From Collybia mongolica (taxonomy: Eukaryota > Basidiomycota > Agaricomycetes > Agaricales > Clitocybaceae): DNA of 64,000 bases. A program made the translations under genes and the position numbers. The stretch is taken from positions 248,001 through 312,000 of the forward strand of contig JAAXNY010000014.1 in NCBI GenBank assembly GCA_013420905.1. Reading direction: 5' to 3'. Positions 24,155 through 35,937 of this stretch are shown here, piece by piece. How positions within the stretch are numbered: the first letter of the stretch is position 1; each line of letters starts with the position of its first letter. Below the pieces are notes generated by a model, which made no database searches, was not told the DNA's origin, and saw only the letters and a program-made list of their open reading frames with translations.

Positions 24155-25414
24155 CTAAAGCACGACACACCCCGTCCCCATCCCACAACACCACCGCACA
24201 CACACCCCTTCTTCCCCGTCCTCATCCCCACATGCGCTGACGCCATGCACGCAGCCGCCCAGACTCAGCCCCATCCCTGCGGGCTGGCCAGTCTTCTGCA
24301 TCTATTGGAGTGGGCAGTGGTTAGTGTTTTGCCATTTGTTTTGTGTTTTGTATTTGGGGGGGAAAAGGGGGGACAATGCACCCGGTTGTACTTGCAGATC
24401 TTGCGGACGAGGTCCGTGAACGCCTCGTCGATGTTGATGCAGAGCCGCGCGGAGGTCTCAAGGAATGGGCAGGCGAAGCTTTGCGCAAGGGTGCGGCCTT
24501 CTATTGGGGGTGGATGAGTAAGGCACGCCATTCATGTTCAAAAAATATTTTGGGGGGAGGGGACAGGGGTTGCATGCGCATTGCGGCAGGAGAGAGCGAG
24601 AGAGAGGGTGACAGAACGGGAACGAGACGAAGGGCAACTCACCACTCCTGCTCACCGCACGCTCGTACTCCAGATTGCACTTGTTTGCGATGAGGAGCAT
24701 GGGGAACACCTCCTTGTCCTTGACGCGCAGGATCTGCTGCTGCAGGGGCGGGAGCTTGTCGAACGAGAGGCGCGAGGTGATCGAGTACACCAGGAGGAAG
24801 GCTTTGCCCATGTGCATGTACTGGTCGCGCATTGCCCTGTGGAGGGAGGGAGGGAGGGAGGGGGGGGTGAGAGATCAGGGTATGAGTACGAGGTAAACGG
24901 GGGAAGGGAAGGAGGACACGCACCCATACTCGTGCTGCCTGGCGGTATCAAGGATGTCCAGCAACACCACCTCCTCGTCGATCACGCACTGCTTGCGGTA
25001 CGAATCTGGAAAATGTAAACACGTCTGAGTAAGTACCAGCCTTGTCATACCCGCCCCGGCACCCCTGGCCCCCCGTGCCCAGTACCCATGTCCCCCCCCC
25101 CCTGCAGTAGTGATAGTGAGCCCGGGGAAGGGGGGGAAGCAGAGCGGGCAAGGGTAGATGTAGATGTAGATGGGGAGAGGGGGCGCTGGGCAGGGATATG
25201 GAGGCTGGGGTAACTCACCCTTGATCGTGGGGTCATACTTGTCGGGAAAGTGGTCCTGGATGAACTGGATTGTGAGTGCGGATTTCCCGACCGCTGGTTT
25301 GGGGGAGAGAGGGGTGGTGGTGGTGAGTGAGTGAGTGGGTGGGTGGGGTGGATGGGATGGGGATGCACTGCCTCCACCAATGACAACGATTTTGTATTCG
25401 CAAAGGAACTGCGC
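24155..25414 (-). CDS. Divergent Ras-family GTPase
   Basis: Exons join in phase: (5' end open)-25369, 25293-25219, 25005-24924, 24836-24643, 24500-24382 and 24301-24155. The fold is unmistakably Ras: [15 protein letters not shown]-loop ending VGKS, QFIQDHF, DPTI, LDTA, YSITSR, NKC, ETSA. Differences from canonical Ras numbering are Thr at 13 (Gly), Lys at 37 (Glu), Arg at 60 (Gly), His at 62 (Glu) and Asn at 119 (Asp of NKxD). The last exon encodes a cysteine- and glycine-rich tail ending CVVL, a CAAX prenylation box followed by TAG. The start codon was not found, so a short first exon may lie upstream. Coding sequence is GC-rich and lies in AT-rich surroundings. It could be a decaying paralogue or a Ras protein locked in one state. 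Confidence 0.7.
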
Positions 25415-25636
25415 TTGAAATGACTTGTGAGAGAACGTTTGTGGCAATGCTGGCCTACAATGTTTGTGACAGGTCAATTGTGCATGGATAATTGCACAGC
25501 TTTGCTCACTTCTTGGTTTACTTGACCGTGAGAACTTCTCTTGCGTTCTCAGTGCATGCCAAGCAATATATAATTTTAAAGTACAAACAGACCATACATA
25601 AGGCATTACTTATCCCCTAATATCTAAGGTGCATTC

Positions 25637-28600
25637 CTAACTATACATTGCATTGATGTGCAGGAACATATCTGTATCAACAACATCTACAGCCAGTGAA
25701 GTATTTTCCTCAAGGCCCTCTGGAACAATGTATGCACCACGAATTATTGACCAAGCTGGAACAAATATTGATTTTTCTCTTGGTTTGATTTGCAGACAAT
25801 GAAGGCAGAGGTCCTTGTCCTTGTTCCAGAGAGGTTTTACCTCTGTAAATGGTTGGACGAGTGCCATAGGAATAAGAACATCAGCCTGGCCACCATGGAT
25901 GATAATACCCTCACTTGCTTTCACTCGATAGGTGAAAACAAACATGAGTCAAGCAAAGTATGGTTTGGAACCACCATTGATGAAGACACAATCAAAGCAT
26001 CCCTTGCCCTTCCAAAACACAGGACTACATCTTAAGTGGTCTTCATGAGTCTGCCAATCTACAAGGGACTCATATGATGCCTTTAGGAACTGGTATTCCA
26101 CAATCTAATACCATATTATTCTATCAGTAAACTACAGGTAATAAGGCTGATCACAACTCACAAAGTCCTCAGCTGCTACTAGTAATTTTTGAGATCCTTG
26201 AATTTTTACTGGACTGTCATTTCGACCAATAATTTCATTGAGTGATATCTCAAGGCAGGATTTGAACTGATGGAAAGCAGAATCAGTGGAATGTTTGGTT
26301 TCAATATCCTTGATGGAGCATTTCTTTTGAGGAGCACCAAGATATATGTTGTTGAATATATTCTGAGATATGGATTGAGTCCCCTCAGTACTTGTATCAC
26401 TTGCTGCTTGGGAAGCAATGATACAGCTTCGGATTACAGAAGCTGCAAGTGAGTACTGTTCATGTTTTAGAATGTGATTAATGATGGTAGATTTCAGATG
26501 ATATATATTAAAATATCAAAAATCAGACCTACTTGAGGTGCCACATTCTTGAAATCTGTCCGTCGCTGATACCAGATCCTGAGTGGGCGATGATGTCGTT
26601 CAAAAAGTCAAGTAGTGCAGTTACAAAGTACACCTTTTTCCTCAATATCGCTAAATGCATGATCATGAGCATGCAATTTTGGAAAATCATAATTCTCTTT
26701 TTGTTCATCATCAGAAAGTTCATTCCAGTGCACCTAAGTTAAATGTCAATTAGAAACACCTCTTGGGAGTAATTTACCTACCATGAGCAAATGTCCAAAT
26801 TTTTTTACTGCTTTTCTCCCAGAAGCAATGGTTTCTTCAGTGTGAACCTCAAGAGCTTCCCACATAGTTACATCAAGGTATGCTCACAAACAGCAAAGAA
26901 GTTGATATCCATGTGGGCTTGTCTTTTCTGTAAGAACATTGTGACTTATAAAGATGAACATCTGCAAAATTCAGATTTATATCAGGACATAACAAAAACA
27001 AAAATCATCTACCCTCAAGATGCCCCGAAATCTGTTTGCATCTGAAAAGTGAACTTTCATAACTTTGTTTTTAATCTTTAAGCCTCTCCATGGTGGAAGT
27101 TTCCTCATTCTAGAAAGGATAATGTATTAATGTAATAAATAGATATTAATTGAAAACATACTGGTCATCAATCTTTTGAGATGCAGATGAGCCCAACTCT
27201 GATATAAACTGCTTCAGCTGGGGAAAGAGATGCTTTCCACCAAGACCATGATCATTCACATGCATTTCATCAAATGTTAATGCTCTGTGAGGATCAGAGT
27301 TTTTGACACTCCAGAATGCATTCTTTACCAAATCAATTAGTTTACAATAAACAAAATAAAAACAAACTCCCATACTATGACAGGCCGAAGGCTTTTGTCT
27401 CTGAGAATGGCATCTTGTCTAGCAAAAGTCAGTTCATGAAGTGCTGCCTCAACAAGGGCCTTGGAATCTTTTGCTGTACGCAATGTGTGAACTTGTCCCA
27501 AACAAGATTGCTTGGACTGTTCTACAAGGCAAACAGGGCAGGGGCAATGCCCATTAACACCCTGAGTAAGTGCCATAACTGTTCTAAAAAGGGGTTACTT
27601 ATTGCTGGCCTGAAATATGCTACATAACATACTGTTCCTCATAGTCTGCTGCTAACATAAAGATAAACGGGAATACCCTACGCCACTGACCATCCCCACA
27701 TTTGACTTCGTGTCCTGTGATTGAAGAAAGTGAAATGCTCTCAAGAAGAATTCTAAAGCACTCATGCCACACTTTTCATTTAAAATCAACAATATCACTT
27801 TTATCAGACTCTTCCTCAGTGACCTAGAATGAACATAATCAGATTAGTGTATTATTGGCCTAAGTGAAATGCTTACAATTGGCAGCCATCCAACAACCTG
27901 TACTGAGCCTAGTCCTGTCCCATTACGGATATGTTGTGGAAGATTATCAATCCTGGCCGTAATGGGATAGCCTTGGGCAGTACTAAAAGATGATAGGCAA
28001 GTCTTATCAGCATAGAGGGTGATACACAATGATTTTCCATCATCAGAGATATTAGTCTGAACATACTAATTGATTATTTACCACAGCAAACAGGGGATTA
28101 AGCTCAGCATACCTGTACATTCCACATGCACTTTGCAGTCCATGGTTCATGAACAAAATGAACCCACTTCTGGCCATTGTACTTCTCAAGTGATACAGCA
28201 TCCCATTCAAATACCGAGGAAAGAAATGGGTCCTCAAGGATGTTCATTGCCCAGGCCATCAATGGGCGTGACCAAAACTCAAATTTTTGGATGTCACCCC
28301 GATATTTTACCTCAACAGGTGTCACTGTGAACTACAGAGAGAATCAGAAATTTTCTCATTGCCGTTATATTGTACATACAGGTGCTAATTGGTCAGATGC
28401 TCCAGTCCAGAGCACCTCAAGGTCCTTATGATTTCAAATCCTGAAAGCATCACCATGTTCACAAAGTTTGTGTATAACACGAATAAGTGCATCAATATGC
28501 CTGTTGGACATGGCTGATTCCAAGATTATTTCGGCAAAGGAGAATTCACTTTCGGAGTTGAAAGGTAACCAAGGTTTAGTTGGGTTAGAACAACTTAAAG

Positions 28601-29388
28601 GAGATGCTGGCTCATCATGGCCATAATCTTCAAACAAGTGGATAACAGGCTTGTGCCCAGAGTGGGGGTGGTAAGTGGTGTGAATGTCATCCTGTTGAGG
28701 TTCTTGTAGCAACGGCATAGGTTCATGACCTATTCCTGGTGAGGCCATCAGGTCACAGAAACAACAAGGGTGTAGGATCTCACCTTCACCAGCAATATCT
28801 TCATCTGTCGTGACGGAATTACGGTGCACAGTTGGGGGATCAGCGGCCTTTCACAATGAATCACCTCTTGTTGGGATGTATTTGAGATGAGGAAGGTGGA
28901 TGGTTACATCAGTGGCCACTGGAGATGTGACACATAAATGAGCCAACACCCACCAAGGAACAAAGACTCACTTTGACTGGATTGACCCATTGACATCCCA
29001 GCAGGCTTCGACATTCCCAACTTTGGTAACTTATACTGTTCCGGAGCTGAAGTCAAGGCTGATGGCAGCTTAACTTCACAAATTTTAAAATAAGAATATC
29101 AGGGGATGGCGGGTTGTACTTACCTGGCTCGCCCAATGCCTGTAAACCCAGCTTCAGTAACATATGGGCTAAAATTGCATACAAATGAGGTGAATATTTG
29201 ATATAGGACAGTATAGACACACCAGGAACAACACTCGCAGCATGTTCCTCCCTTAGTTTTGCCTCAAATTCCAGGTCTTGCTGATGTTGCCTAGCTTTTC
29301 GAGAGCAGGCCTTTTGATGGCTGGCAAAACCCTGTGAACAAACTTTTCTACCACATTCTGTACAGGTTTTCATAGTTCTTGATGCCAT
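25637..29388 (-). mobile_element. Plavaka-type (CACTA superfamily) transposase gene, partly decayed
   Basis: Separated minus-strand exon pieces follow the order of basidiomycete Plavaka transposases. First is an N-terminal zinc-finger-like C-x2-C-x11-H-x3-C (29388-29230) starting at ATG 29388. Then come HPHSGHKPVIHLFEDYG and LESAMSNRHIDALI (28829-28434), then FWSRPLMAWAMNIL and a HEPWTAKCMW block (28325-28104). LYADKTCLSSFSTAQGYPI and VVGWLPIV follow (28029-27844), then HCPCPVCLV (27576-27337), SDPHRALTFDEMHVNDHGL (27350-27150), and a C-terminal SIIRGAYIVPE and VVDTDMFL (25945-25637). This enzyme class cuts and inserts CACTA-type elements. I could not determine whether all splice sites work, nor locate the terminal inverted repeats. 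Confidence 0.7.
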
Positions 29389-31734
29389 TCCAGGTGTTGA
29401 TATATACAGACAAAGGAGTGGATGATTAGATCGAATACAAATGAGGGAGGGGAAAGCTGGTGGAAGGGCCAGAACCACATCAAACATTTGTTGTCAACAC
29501 TGGCACGTGGGACAGATTATCTCGATTATTACCCAATTACAATTTGCCTGATAATCGGGCCATAACCCAGCTAGATTTTTTCCAAAAAAGGAAATTTCTG
29601 ACACAGAGCTCACAGAGTCAAACTTCTCCCCTTCAGAGCTTTCTCCACCTTTAGTAACATTTGATGTACCAGGTACCTCATCATTGAACTTCAAAATGGC
29701 TTCTGTCAGAGCTGCCATCTTGCTTTTTTTGTTCTTGATTTTGTATGCTTTTGGCACTCCTGCTACCAAGTTTTGATAGATATTCAGTTGTTCATCAAGC
29801 TGTGGATTTGTCAGATCATTGGGCTTTGTGATATCAGTCACTTGTACCACTGTGGCTTTCAAAACTACAGGAGTTGGCTGTATCTCTGCACTTTGGGAAC
29901 TGCCACTTTGTAAAGCCTGGGGATGCACAATCATATACTGAGCAATTGCAGCTTGCAATGCTGTAAGTTTTGCTGACTTGGTTGGTGTTTTTGATTTCAT
30001 TGGAACTCCTTCCACCAAAGTCCAATAGATATCCAGCTGTTCATCAAGTTGGGTGTTTGTCATAGCTTTGAGAATATCAAGATCTGTTACTTGATCCACT
30101 GTTGCAAGATGTTTAATCCTGTTATTCAATTTCTCCTTGGCTTTTCTATCTTTCTCATGTTTTCCTTGTACATCTATTTCAGCATGTTCAATGAGCTCCT
30201 TTCTCCACTTCTTCTCTAGTCCCTTGCTATCAACAAACTGTGCAACCTTCTGAATATGCTCATAATCATCCTCTTTGAAGTTCTTGAGCATGAATTCTTC
30301 AGTATCATTTCTGTTACACATAACCATTGCATTATACAAGTGCATTGATATTGTTGGCTTTTTTCTTATAAAGGGCTGATAGGATCCAAGGGCTCCCTCA
30401 TTGATATCATTTGTTGATGGCATCCATGCTTGATCTCTCTGCTCAGGTGTTGCAAGATCAATTACCCCACCTGGAGCAAATTCCAGTGTGAATCTCTCCC
30501 AGGTTTCTAAGGCTCCTTGAAAGAATCTAATCAGTACTGGCCTGATATGTGGAAGCTCTGGGGCTTTTTCAATGGTTGCTGCAACAACAGCTGGCTCTTC
30601 CCATGGTTTCTTGTCCATTGTACCATTTTTATAGTCACCAGATATAAGTGGATCAGGATTGTCAATAATAGTCTGCATATGTTCCTTGAGTTGAGTATGT
30701 ACTGGACCAAGATTGAGCATGTTAAGTTCTTCTGTTCCTGGGCCTTGTATTTGGTACATATATGGGTGTGTAATAGCTTGTGCATACAAAGCAAGAATAC
30801 AAAGCTCAGTAAGTGTAGGAATGTCATGCAATGTATTGTACAGGTTCTGCTCTAAGTGGCTGAATCTGCAATTTTGTTTGCAATCTTGTACAAAATCCAA
30901 GAATCTGATTATAGTTCTCAGATATTGTATAAGCATTCCACCTGCCTTCCCAAATGACTGATATTGGATATTGGTAGTATCTGCAAAGGTAATTGCCTTT
31001 CCTATTGCTTGTTCCATATAGTACTGGAAGGTGTTCTGCTGTCCTTTTTTATCATCTTTGTGACTAAACATATATCCAGCAATTGCTGCTGCTTTGCTGC
31101 CTCCACAAGTGGTGGAATCTATTGCCCGTTTCTCAGCAACTGTCATTTCTTCATGATCAGAGATTCCAGCTATGACTTGAGCATTATCCCTATTTGCTAG
31201 AAGAATAGGCCCTGTGTTTCCTGTGTCTGCCCACCATTGGCTCATAGCAATATCTCCACCTTTTCCACCATTTAAATCTTTATGCATTCCACATCCAGCC
31301 CAAATAAACAAATGCAAAGCATTTTTCTCTTCTTCAGATAAATTCACATAGGCTTCTTTTCCCAATTGCATAGCTAAGGCCCTCATCAATTGAGGTCTTT
31401 ACACTCCCCCACATCTTCCAGCGGATTCCGAGCGGAATCCTCAATTCCGACAGGAATCCGCTCGGATTCCTGTCGGAATTTTGGCTGCAGAAGTAATAGA
31501 AAATGGCTGTAAAAATAGATAAAAATTCCGAACGGATTCCACTCAGATTCCGAGCGGAATGAAATTCCACAGGAATTCCGGCTTCAGAATACTGAAATTC
31601 TGACAGAGTCCACAGGAATTCTATCGGAATTCCTGGATGGAATGCCGGAGCGTTGTGACGACGCGTTGTGGTCACGTGTTTGATTACTAATCAGATTAGT
31701 AATATAAATTTTATTTACACAAATTATATATACT

Positions 31735-32230
31735 ATTTGTTATTAATAACATCACATAACGGCGGTGAAAAATTTGCATCCGACTAGGTTCGAACATGTA
31801 CAGGCACGAAAATTACGTAATATGTTTGGCGTTCATAACCGTTGGGCAAGGCGGGCATTTCTAGCTGCTGGCTCACTGGCCTCAAGTCAACAGACTTAGG
31901 TCACATGATTATGAGGCACGTGCAACGGTCACATTACCGTTGCCACGTCTTCGTTGGTTCTTTTCAACCACATCAACGACGTCCACCAAACCGCCAATGC
32001 CGACACCAACACCAATGCACCCACGCCGCCAATGCCAATGCATCGAACGCCAACCGACGTCGACATGATGACGCACAAGACGGTGTGGGGAGAAGGATAG
32101 AAACGGACGCGGAACGAGGGGACGACGAGGAAAGGGCACCCCGAGGGGCAGAACCAGGTGAGTCATACACCACCACTCACCCACACGCTCACCATGCAGC
32201 ACGTCCCCCTCCCCCCCACTTCAGGAACTC
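31735..32230 (+). repeat. Repeat X, copy 1
   Basis: Homologous blocks recur at 34690-35095 and 47095-47230. Shared landmarks are TTATTAATA, AGGTTCGAACA, GGGCAAG, CACATG, CACCAAACCGCC, AAAGGG followed by a CC-GAGGGGCAG block, and AGCACGTCCCCCT-like sequence. Read on the minus strand, TTGCCCAACGGTTA and GTTCGAACCT resemble the internal A and B boxes of tRNA genes about 55 bp apart. Copy 1 keeps many CpG sites that are TpG or CpA in copy 2. Confidence 0.6.
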
Positions 32231-32580
32231 AAGACAAACGATACGGCTGCCAACAGCAATAGTGAGGAAGGCGGCAACAACAATGACAACGACAACGACG
32301 AAGACAGCAACAGCAACAGCAGCAACAGTGCCGACGAGGCCTGCAGCAATGACGGCAACAGCAGCGGCAGCGGCGGCACCAACAACGGCGCAACAACAAC
32401 AACAACAACTACAACAAAGACGACCACCACCACCACGAGGACGGCGGCAGCAGCGGCGGGGACGGGGACAGCAGCAAGTAGAGCGGCCAGTGCCGTCGCC
32501 GCTGAAGCGCAGGCCGCTGATGATGTCGCGGGGGCCGACGAGGACGACGGGGGGGTGGGGGCGGGGGCCCCGCCTATATT
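32231..32580. repeat. GC-rich triplet-repeat stretch
   Basis: AAC-, ACG- and CAG-type imperfect triplets, including CAACAACAACAACAAC near 32391, make all frames open and yield homopolymer-like translations. This is low-complexity DNA within the hAT-like element, not a supported gene. Confidence 0.6.
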
Positions 32581-33629
32581 AAATTTATCTTATCATATAT
32601 GTATTATATTTAGTAATAATACATGTTTTATCCTATTAATTATAGAGTGCTTTTTTATCATACTCAACAGATTTTAAAAAGACAGGCTGAAAGAGAGTAA
32701 TTTAGTACTTCAAAATGTTAGATATACTGTTGACTTTATTGACTGTTTTGACTTAAAACTTATGATTCTGATCAGAATCCAAGCAGAATGTTGTGGAATT
32801 CCTTTGAGAATTTTCTTCTTCCACACTTTGTAAGAAATTCCTCAAAATTCTGCGGAATTCCGATGATTTCAATCAGAATTCTGTGTTCTGAGCAGAATCC
32901 GAGCGGAATATTGCAGAATTCCTCAAAGGAATTTTCTGTTTTAAAACTTTTTCAAAATCTTCCTGCATTCCTCTGGATTCCGATCAGATTCCTGTCGGAA
33001 TTCCGGATTCCGATCGGAATCCTCTGCAGGATGTGGGGGAGTGTGAAGTACTGCATCAATTCAGCATTTTTTTCTGCCTGATCATCTTTAGTAAGCTGAT
33101 TCCATTTCTCAAGGCCCCCAGCTTCTAGTAACATCTTTTCATTCTCCTTCTGGATGAGAGCAAATAGTTCACCTGCTATCATCTCAACCATTCTCTCACC
33201 ACCAAGTGTTTCATAAGCAAAGTCCTCTTTTAGTTGTTGTAGTAGCCTTGCTGCTTTTTTCTGATCCTCTGCATGGTCAGAGTTCATGCCCTTGAGCTTA
33301 GCAAAAAACTCAGCCAGGAGCAGAGACATCTTGTGTCTTTGTGCTAGAGGACTTTGCTGGAACCATTCAATTATTTGGAGTATCAGTTTAATAAGACCAT
33401 CAACCTGAGTTTGACTTGTATGGTCAACAGAGGAATAAACACCAAGAAGCCAGCTCTGATGGTTGGTTTCTGCATCATCCTGAAGATATGATACTTTGGC
33501 TTTTAGATTAATATGACAGGATTCAAAGTTTATGTGTTTGTGTGTTGTCCCATCCCCACTGTCTTCCTCTAAGTCTTGGTCAACACACTGTGAAATTGAG
33601 AATAGATGAAATTCAACCCTGTGCTTCAT

Positions 33630-34689
33630 CCTCTTAAATAATAGAAATTATACATTAGAAATATGAAATTCATCCACTTAACAATCCTAAAATGTAATGA
33701 ATTTCATCTTGAAGATGTTTGAAAACACACCCCCTGTGGGGGTAAAAATGGATGGAAAACCCCCCCTTAAGGTATAATTTAGTAGATGAATTTCATGTGA
33801 AATTTGTCCATATCCATACCCCCTGATTCTCAAGGCTATGGGATGAATTTCATTTCACCATAGGTGGAAAAACAACCATTGTGGGAAGTAATTCCTATCA
33901 ATATGGGATTAATCTACTACCTTGATGGGTGAGAATAGCAATGTTTTCTTACCCAAATTGCCCTATATAAATCCTTGTCATTCTGAAGCTGCATCTGGGG
34001 AGACAGAATCCATTTCCAGCAATGCTGCACAGTGGGCATGGAATAGGACTCCCTACTTTTTCTTTAGCATGAGCAACTTTACATAAGGTGGTGAGTTCAG
34101 CTGGTCAGATTAGCATGATAAAGATAAAAGAAAGTTAAGTAATGGATGGAAGTTGTTGGCCTTTGTGCACTGCCAGACTGCTCATTGTCTTTGTTGACCT
34201 TGTCATAATGAAGTGATCTGTAAAGTAGGTCAATGTTAATGTGCTCTGGATTAGATTGGGTTGACAGACATGCTGAGACCCCCTCATTGTCCACCTGCAC
34301 TTTGAGGTCAACAAAGTGGTGTACCATGTTGAGGACATTGTCAGGCATGGTTTTATCCTGCATACTAATGATGTCCTTTGGTTTCCTGTAGGATCATTAT
34401 TAGCATTTATTAATATTCTTAACAAAGCCTTATAGTTTGTATTGGAATTCAAATGACTACTACAAGTATTATGATAGTAATTGTAATCTAACATTATACT
34501 AATTGTAATCTATCAATGAAGAGTGCTTACTACAAGGGGGAGGATGGGAGGCAGCAACGGGCAATGGTGGTGGTATGAGAGCAAGAGGGAAAGTGTGTGA
34601 AAGTGGCTGCCAATGCATAATATAGCTCAGAATGTTCAGCTGTCAGGCATCTCGGTCAACAAAGCCATGTGATCAAATCTGAGGATGCT
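33630..34689. other. Non-coding with a decayed MITE-like segment
   Basis: Positions 33655-33910 contain repeated ATGAATTTCAT motifs and share TTAGTAGATGAAT and GGGGG/AAACCCCCCC blocks with 47630-47800 in inverse orientation. They are possibly two members of one small element. 34097-34494 has open minus-strand frames that may be remnants of the N-terminal part of the split gene. Confidence 0.35.
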
Positions 34690-35095
34690 GACAAATATTT
34701 TTATTTATTTATTCAAATCGTATACTATTCATTATTAATAGGAGGCTGAAAAATGTGCACCCACCAGGTTCGAACAGTTGCTGGGAGGATCATTATGTAA
34801 TACTAATACCTTTGGCATGGATAACTGCTGGGCAAGACTGGCATTCTTAGTGAGGGGACAAGTAGTCCCAAGTCTACAAATGTGGTCACATGGCAACAAA
34901 GCACGTGATCAGGTCACAATGCCACACCTTTGTTGATGATCTTCAACTACATCAGCAATGCCCACCAAACCGCCCAATGTCAATGTGCGAACACCAAAAC
35001 CAAACACATGGCACCCCAAGCACCAGAAGCTCCCAGAGACACACAAAAGGCTAATGACAACACACAAAACAGTGATGAGGGCACACACACCTAGG
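34690..35095 (+). repeat. Repeat X, copy 2 left half
   Basis: This matches copy 1 (31735-32100) block by block with many CpG to TpG/CpA changes, including CACCAGGTTCGAACAG and CCACCAAACCGCC. The match stops near 35095. The missing right half of the same repeat resumes near 47095, so copy 2 is split by about 12 kb of other sequence. Confidence 0.6.
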
Positions 35096-35179
35096 GGAGT
35101 GGGGCAAAGGGTGGACACTGTCCAAGGCTGGTGCATGGTGGCAGGCCAAGCTCAGGCCTGCCCCTGCAGCCATGTCAGC

Positions 35180-35698
35180 AAGAGGAAGGCATGTGGCACT
35201 GTGATTCCCACCTGGACTGGAATGGGAGATCCTTGGTGCAGACGCGGTGGTGCTCCTTGGCCTCACACATGCCCTCAGGTGTGTCCCCCCTCCTCCTCTC
35301 TTCTTAACCCCAAAGTGACTGTGTTTGTGCAGTGAATTGTACATGGGCTACTTTCAATGCATGTACACCCTCAACTCTGCCCACTCTAAGTTCACCAAAC
35401 TCCACAAGGCCGTCTACCCACATGGCCTTGATGCCCCTCCCTGCACCTCCCTCTCCCCATGCCCCTCCACCTCCACCACCCTCACCGTCAAGCACACTGT
35501 CCACACCTCCACCTCCTCCACCCTCTCCACATCCACAACCACCACAACCACCTCCACCACCTCAGCCCAGACCACAAAGTCACACATCCCTACAGTGTCA
35601 GCTATGCCTACGCCTACCCGGTTGTTCTTTGGCAACCTGCTGCTTGTGGCCAGCATTGTGCTCAAGATCAGCTTTAGTATGGGTGTGGCTGGTCTGGG
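35180..35698 (+). pseudogene. IML2/TTC39-like gene fragment, part 1
   Basis: The exon ending at 35278 reads [25 protein letters not shown] intron (35279-35332) joins it to [32 protein letters not shown] and a proline/serine/threonine linker, then [20 protein letters not shown]. These blocks are characteristic of the Iml2/TTC39 outer-membrane-associated TPR protein family. The reading frame is cut at 35698 by the hAT element and continues at 40332. Only a central part of the gene is present, so this is a captured or decayed fragment. Confidence 0.55.
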
Positions 35699-35937
35699 TA
35701 GTACTTCAAGGTCCAGTTTACTAAACCAGAAAATGACTGGGACTGAACCGGACTGTAACCAAAACTGACCAGACTTCCGGTTCAGTTACAGCCAAATTTA
35801 CCCATCAATGGTTCCAGTCTATCTGAGTTTGAACACTGCTAGAACTGGCATGAAACTGGTCTAAACCAGTCATGACTGGTTTTTGATGTACATAGGAAGA
35901 GCTTGAGGAACACAGAAAATAATTGTTACTTGACAGA

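Larger units (their letters stand above)
31392..33053. mobile_element. Non-autonomous hAT-like element (1.66 kb) with exact 8 bp duplication
   Basis: The direct repeats CATCAATT at 31384-31391 and 33054-33061 flank the element. Its ends are inverted: left GAGGTCTTTACACTCCCCCA, right (reverse complement) CAGTACTTCACACTCCCCCA, extended by ACATC and a GATTCCGAxCGGAATCC palindrome on both sides. The arms (about 300-450 bp each) are full of TCGGAATTCC-like motifs. The centre holds a copy of repeat X and a GC-rich triplet-repeat stretch. Eight-bp duplications are a hallmark of hAT transposition. It carries no transposase. Confidence 0.8.
29494..33629 (-). pseudogene. Multicopy-type basidiomycete gene split by a hAT-like element
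   Basis: Two coding blocks, 33629-33062 and 31391-29494, form one reading frame once the inserted element 31392-33053 and one copy of its 8 bp duplication are removed. The first block contains SGDGTTHKHI, SSVDHTSQTQVDGL and MNSDHAEDQKKAARLL. The second has LFIWAGCGMHKDLNGGKGGD, STTCGGSKAAAIAGYMF, LTELCILALYAQAI and a PSTNDINEGALGSY block, then a lysine-rich region. I recognise this as a large uncharacterised family repeated in Agaricomycete genomes and often near transposons, without a named domain. The 3' end lies about 100 bp from the Plavaka start. The N-terminus beyond 33629 is unresolved. Confidence 0.6.

Noticed and set aside
24030..24520. Plus-strand frame through the C-rich region
   Set aside because: It is antisense to the Ras-like exons and consists largely of His/Pro/Thr from CCACC repeats.
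31842..32582. Long plus-strand frame rich in Ala, Thr, Gln and Arg
   Set aside because: All frames are open in the triplet-repeat DNA and the frame lies inside a non-autonomous element; it is low-complexity sequence, not a gene.
35332..35724. Proline/histidine-rich frames in the IML2-like linker
   Set aside because: They are shifted frames of the C-rich linker; only the frame containing [20 protein letters not shown] has family support.
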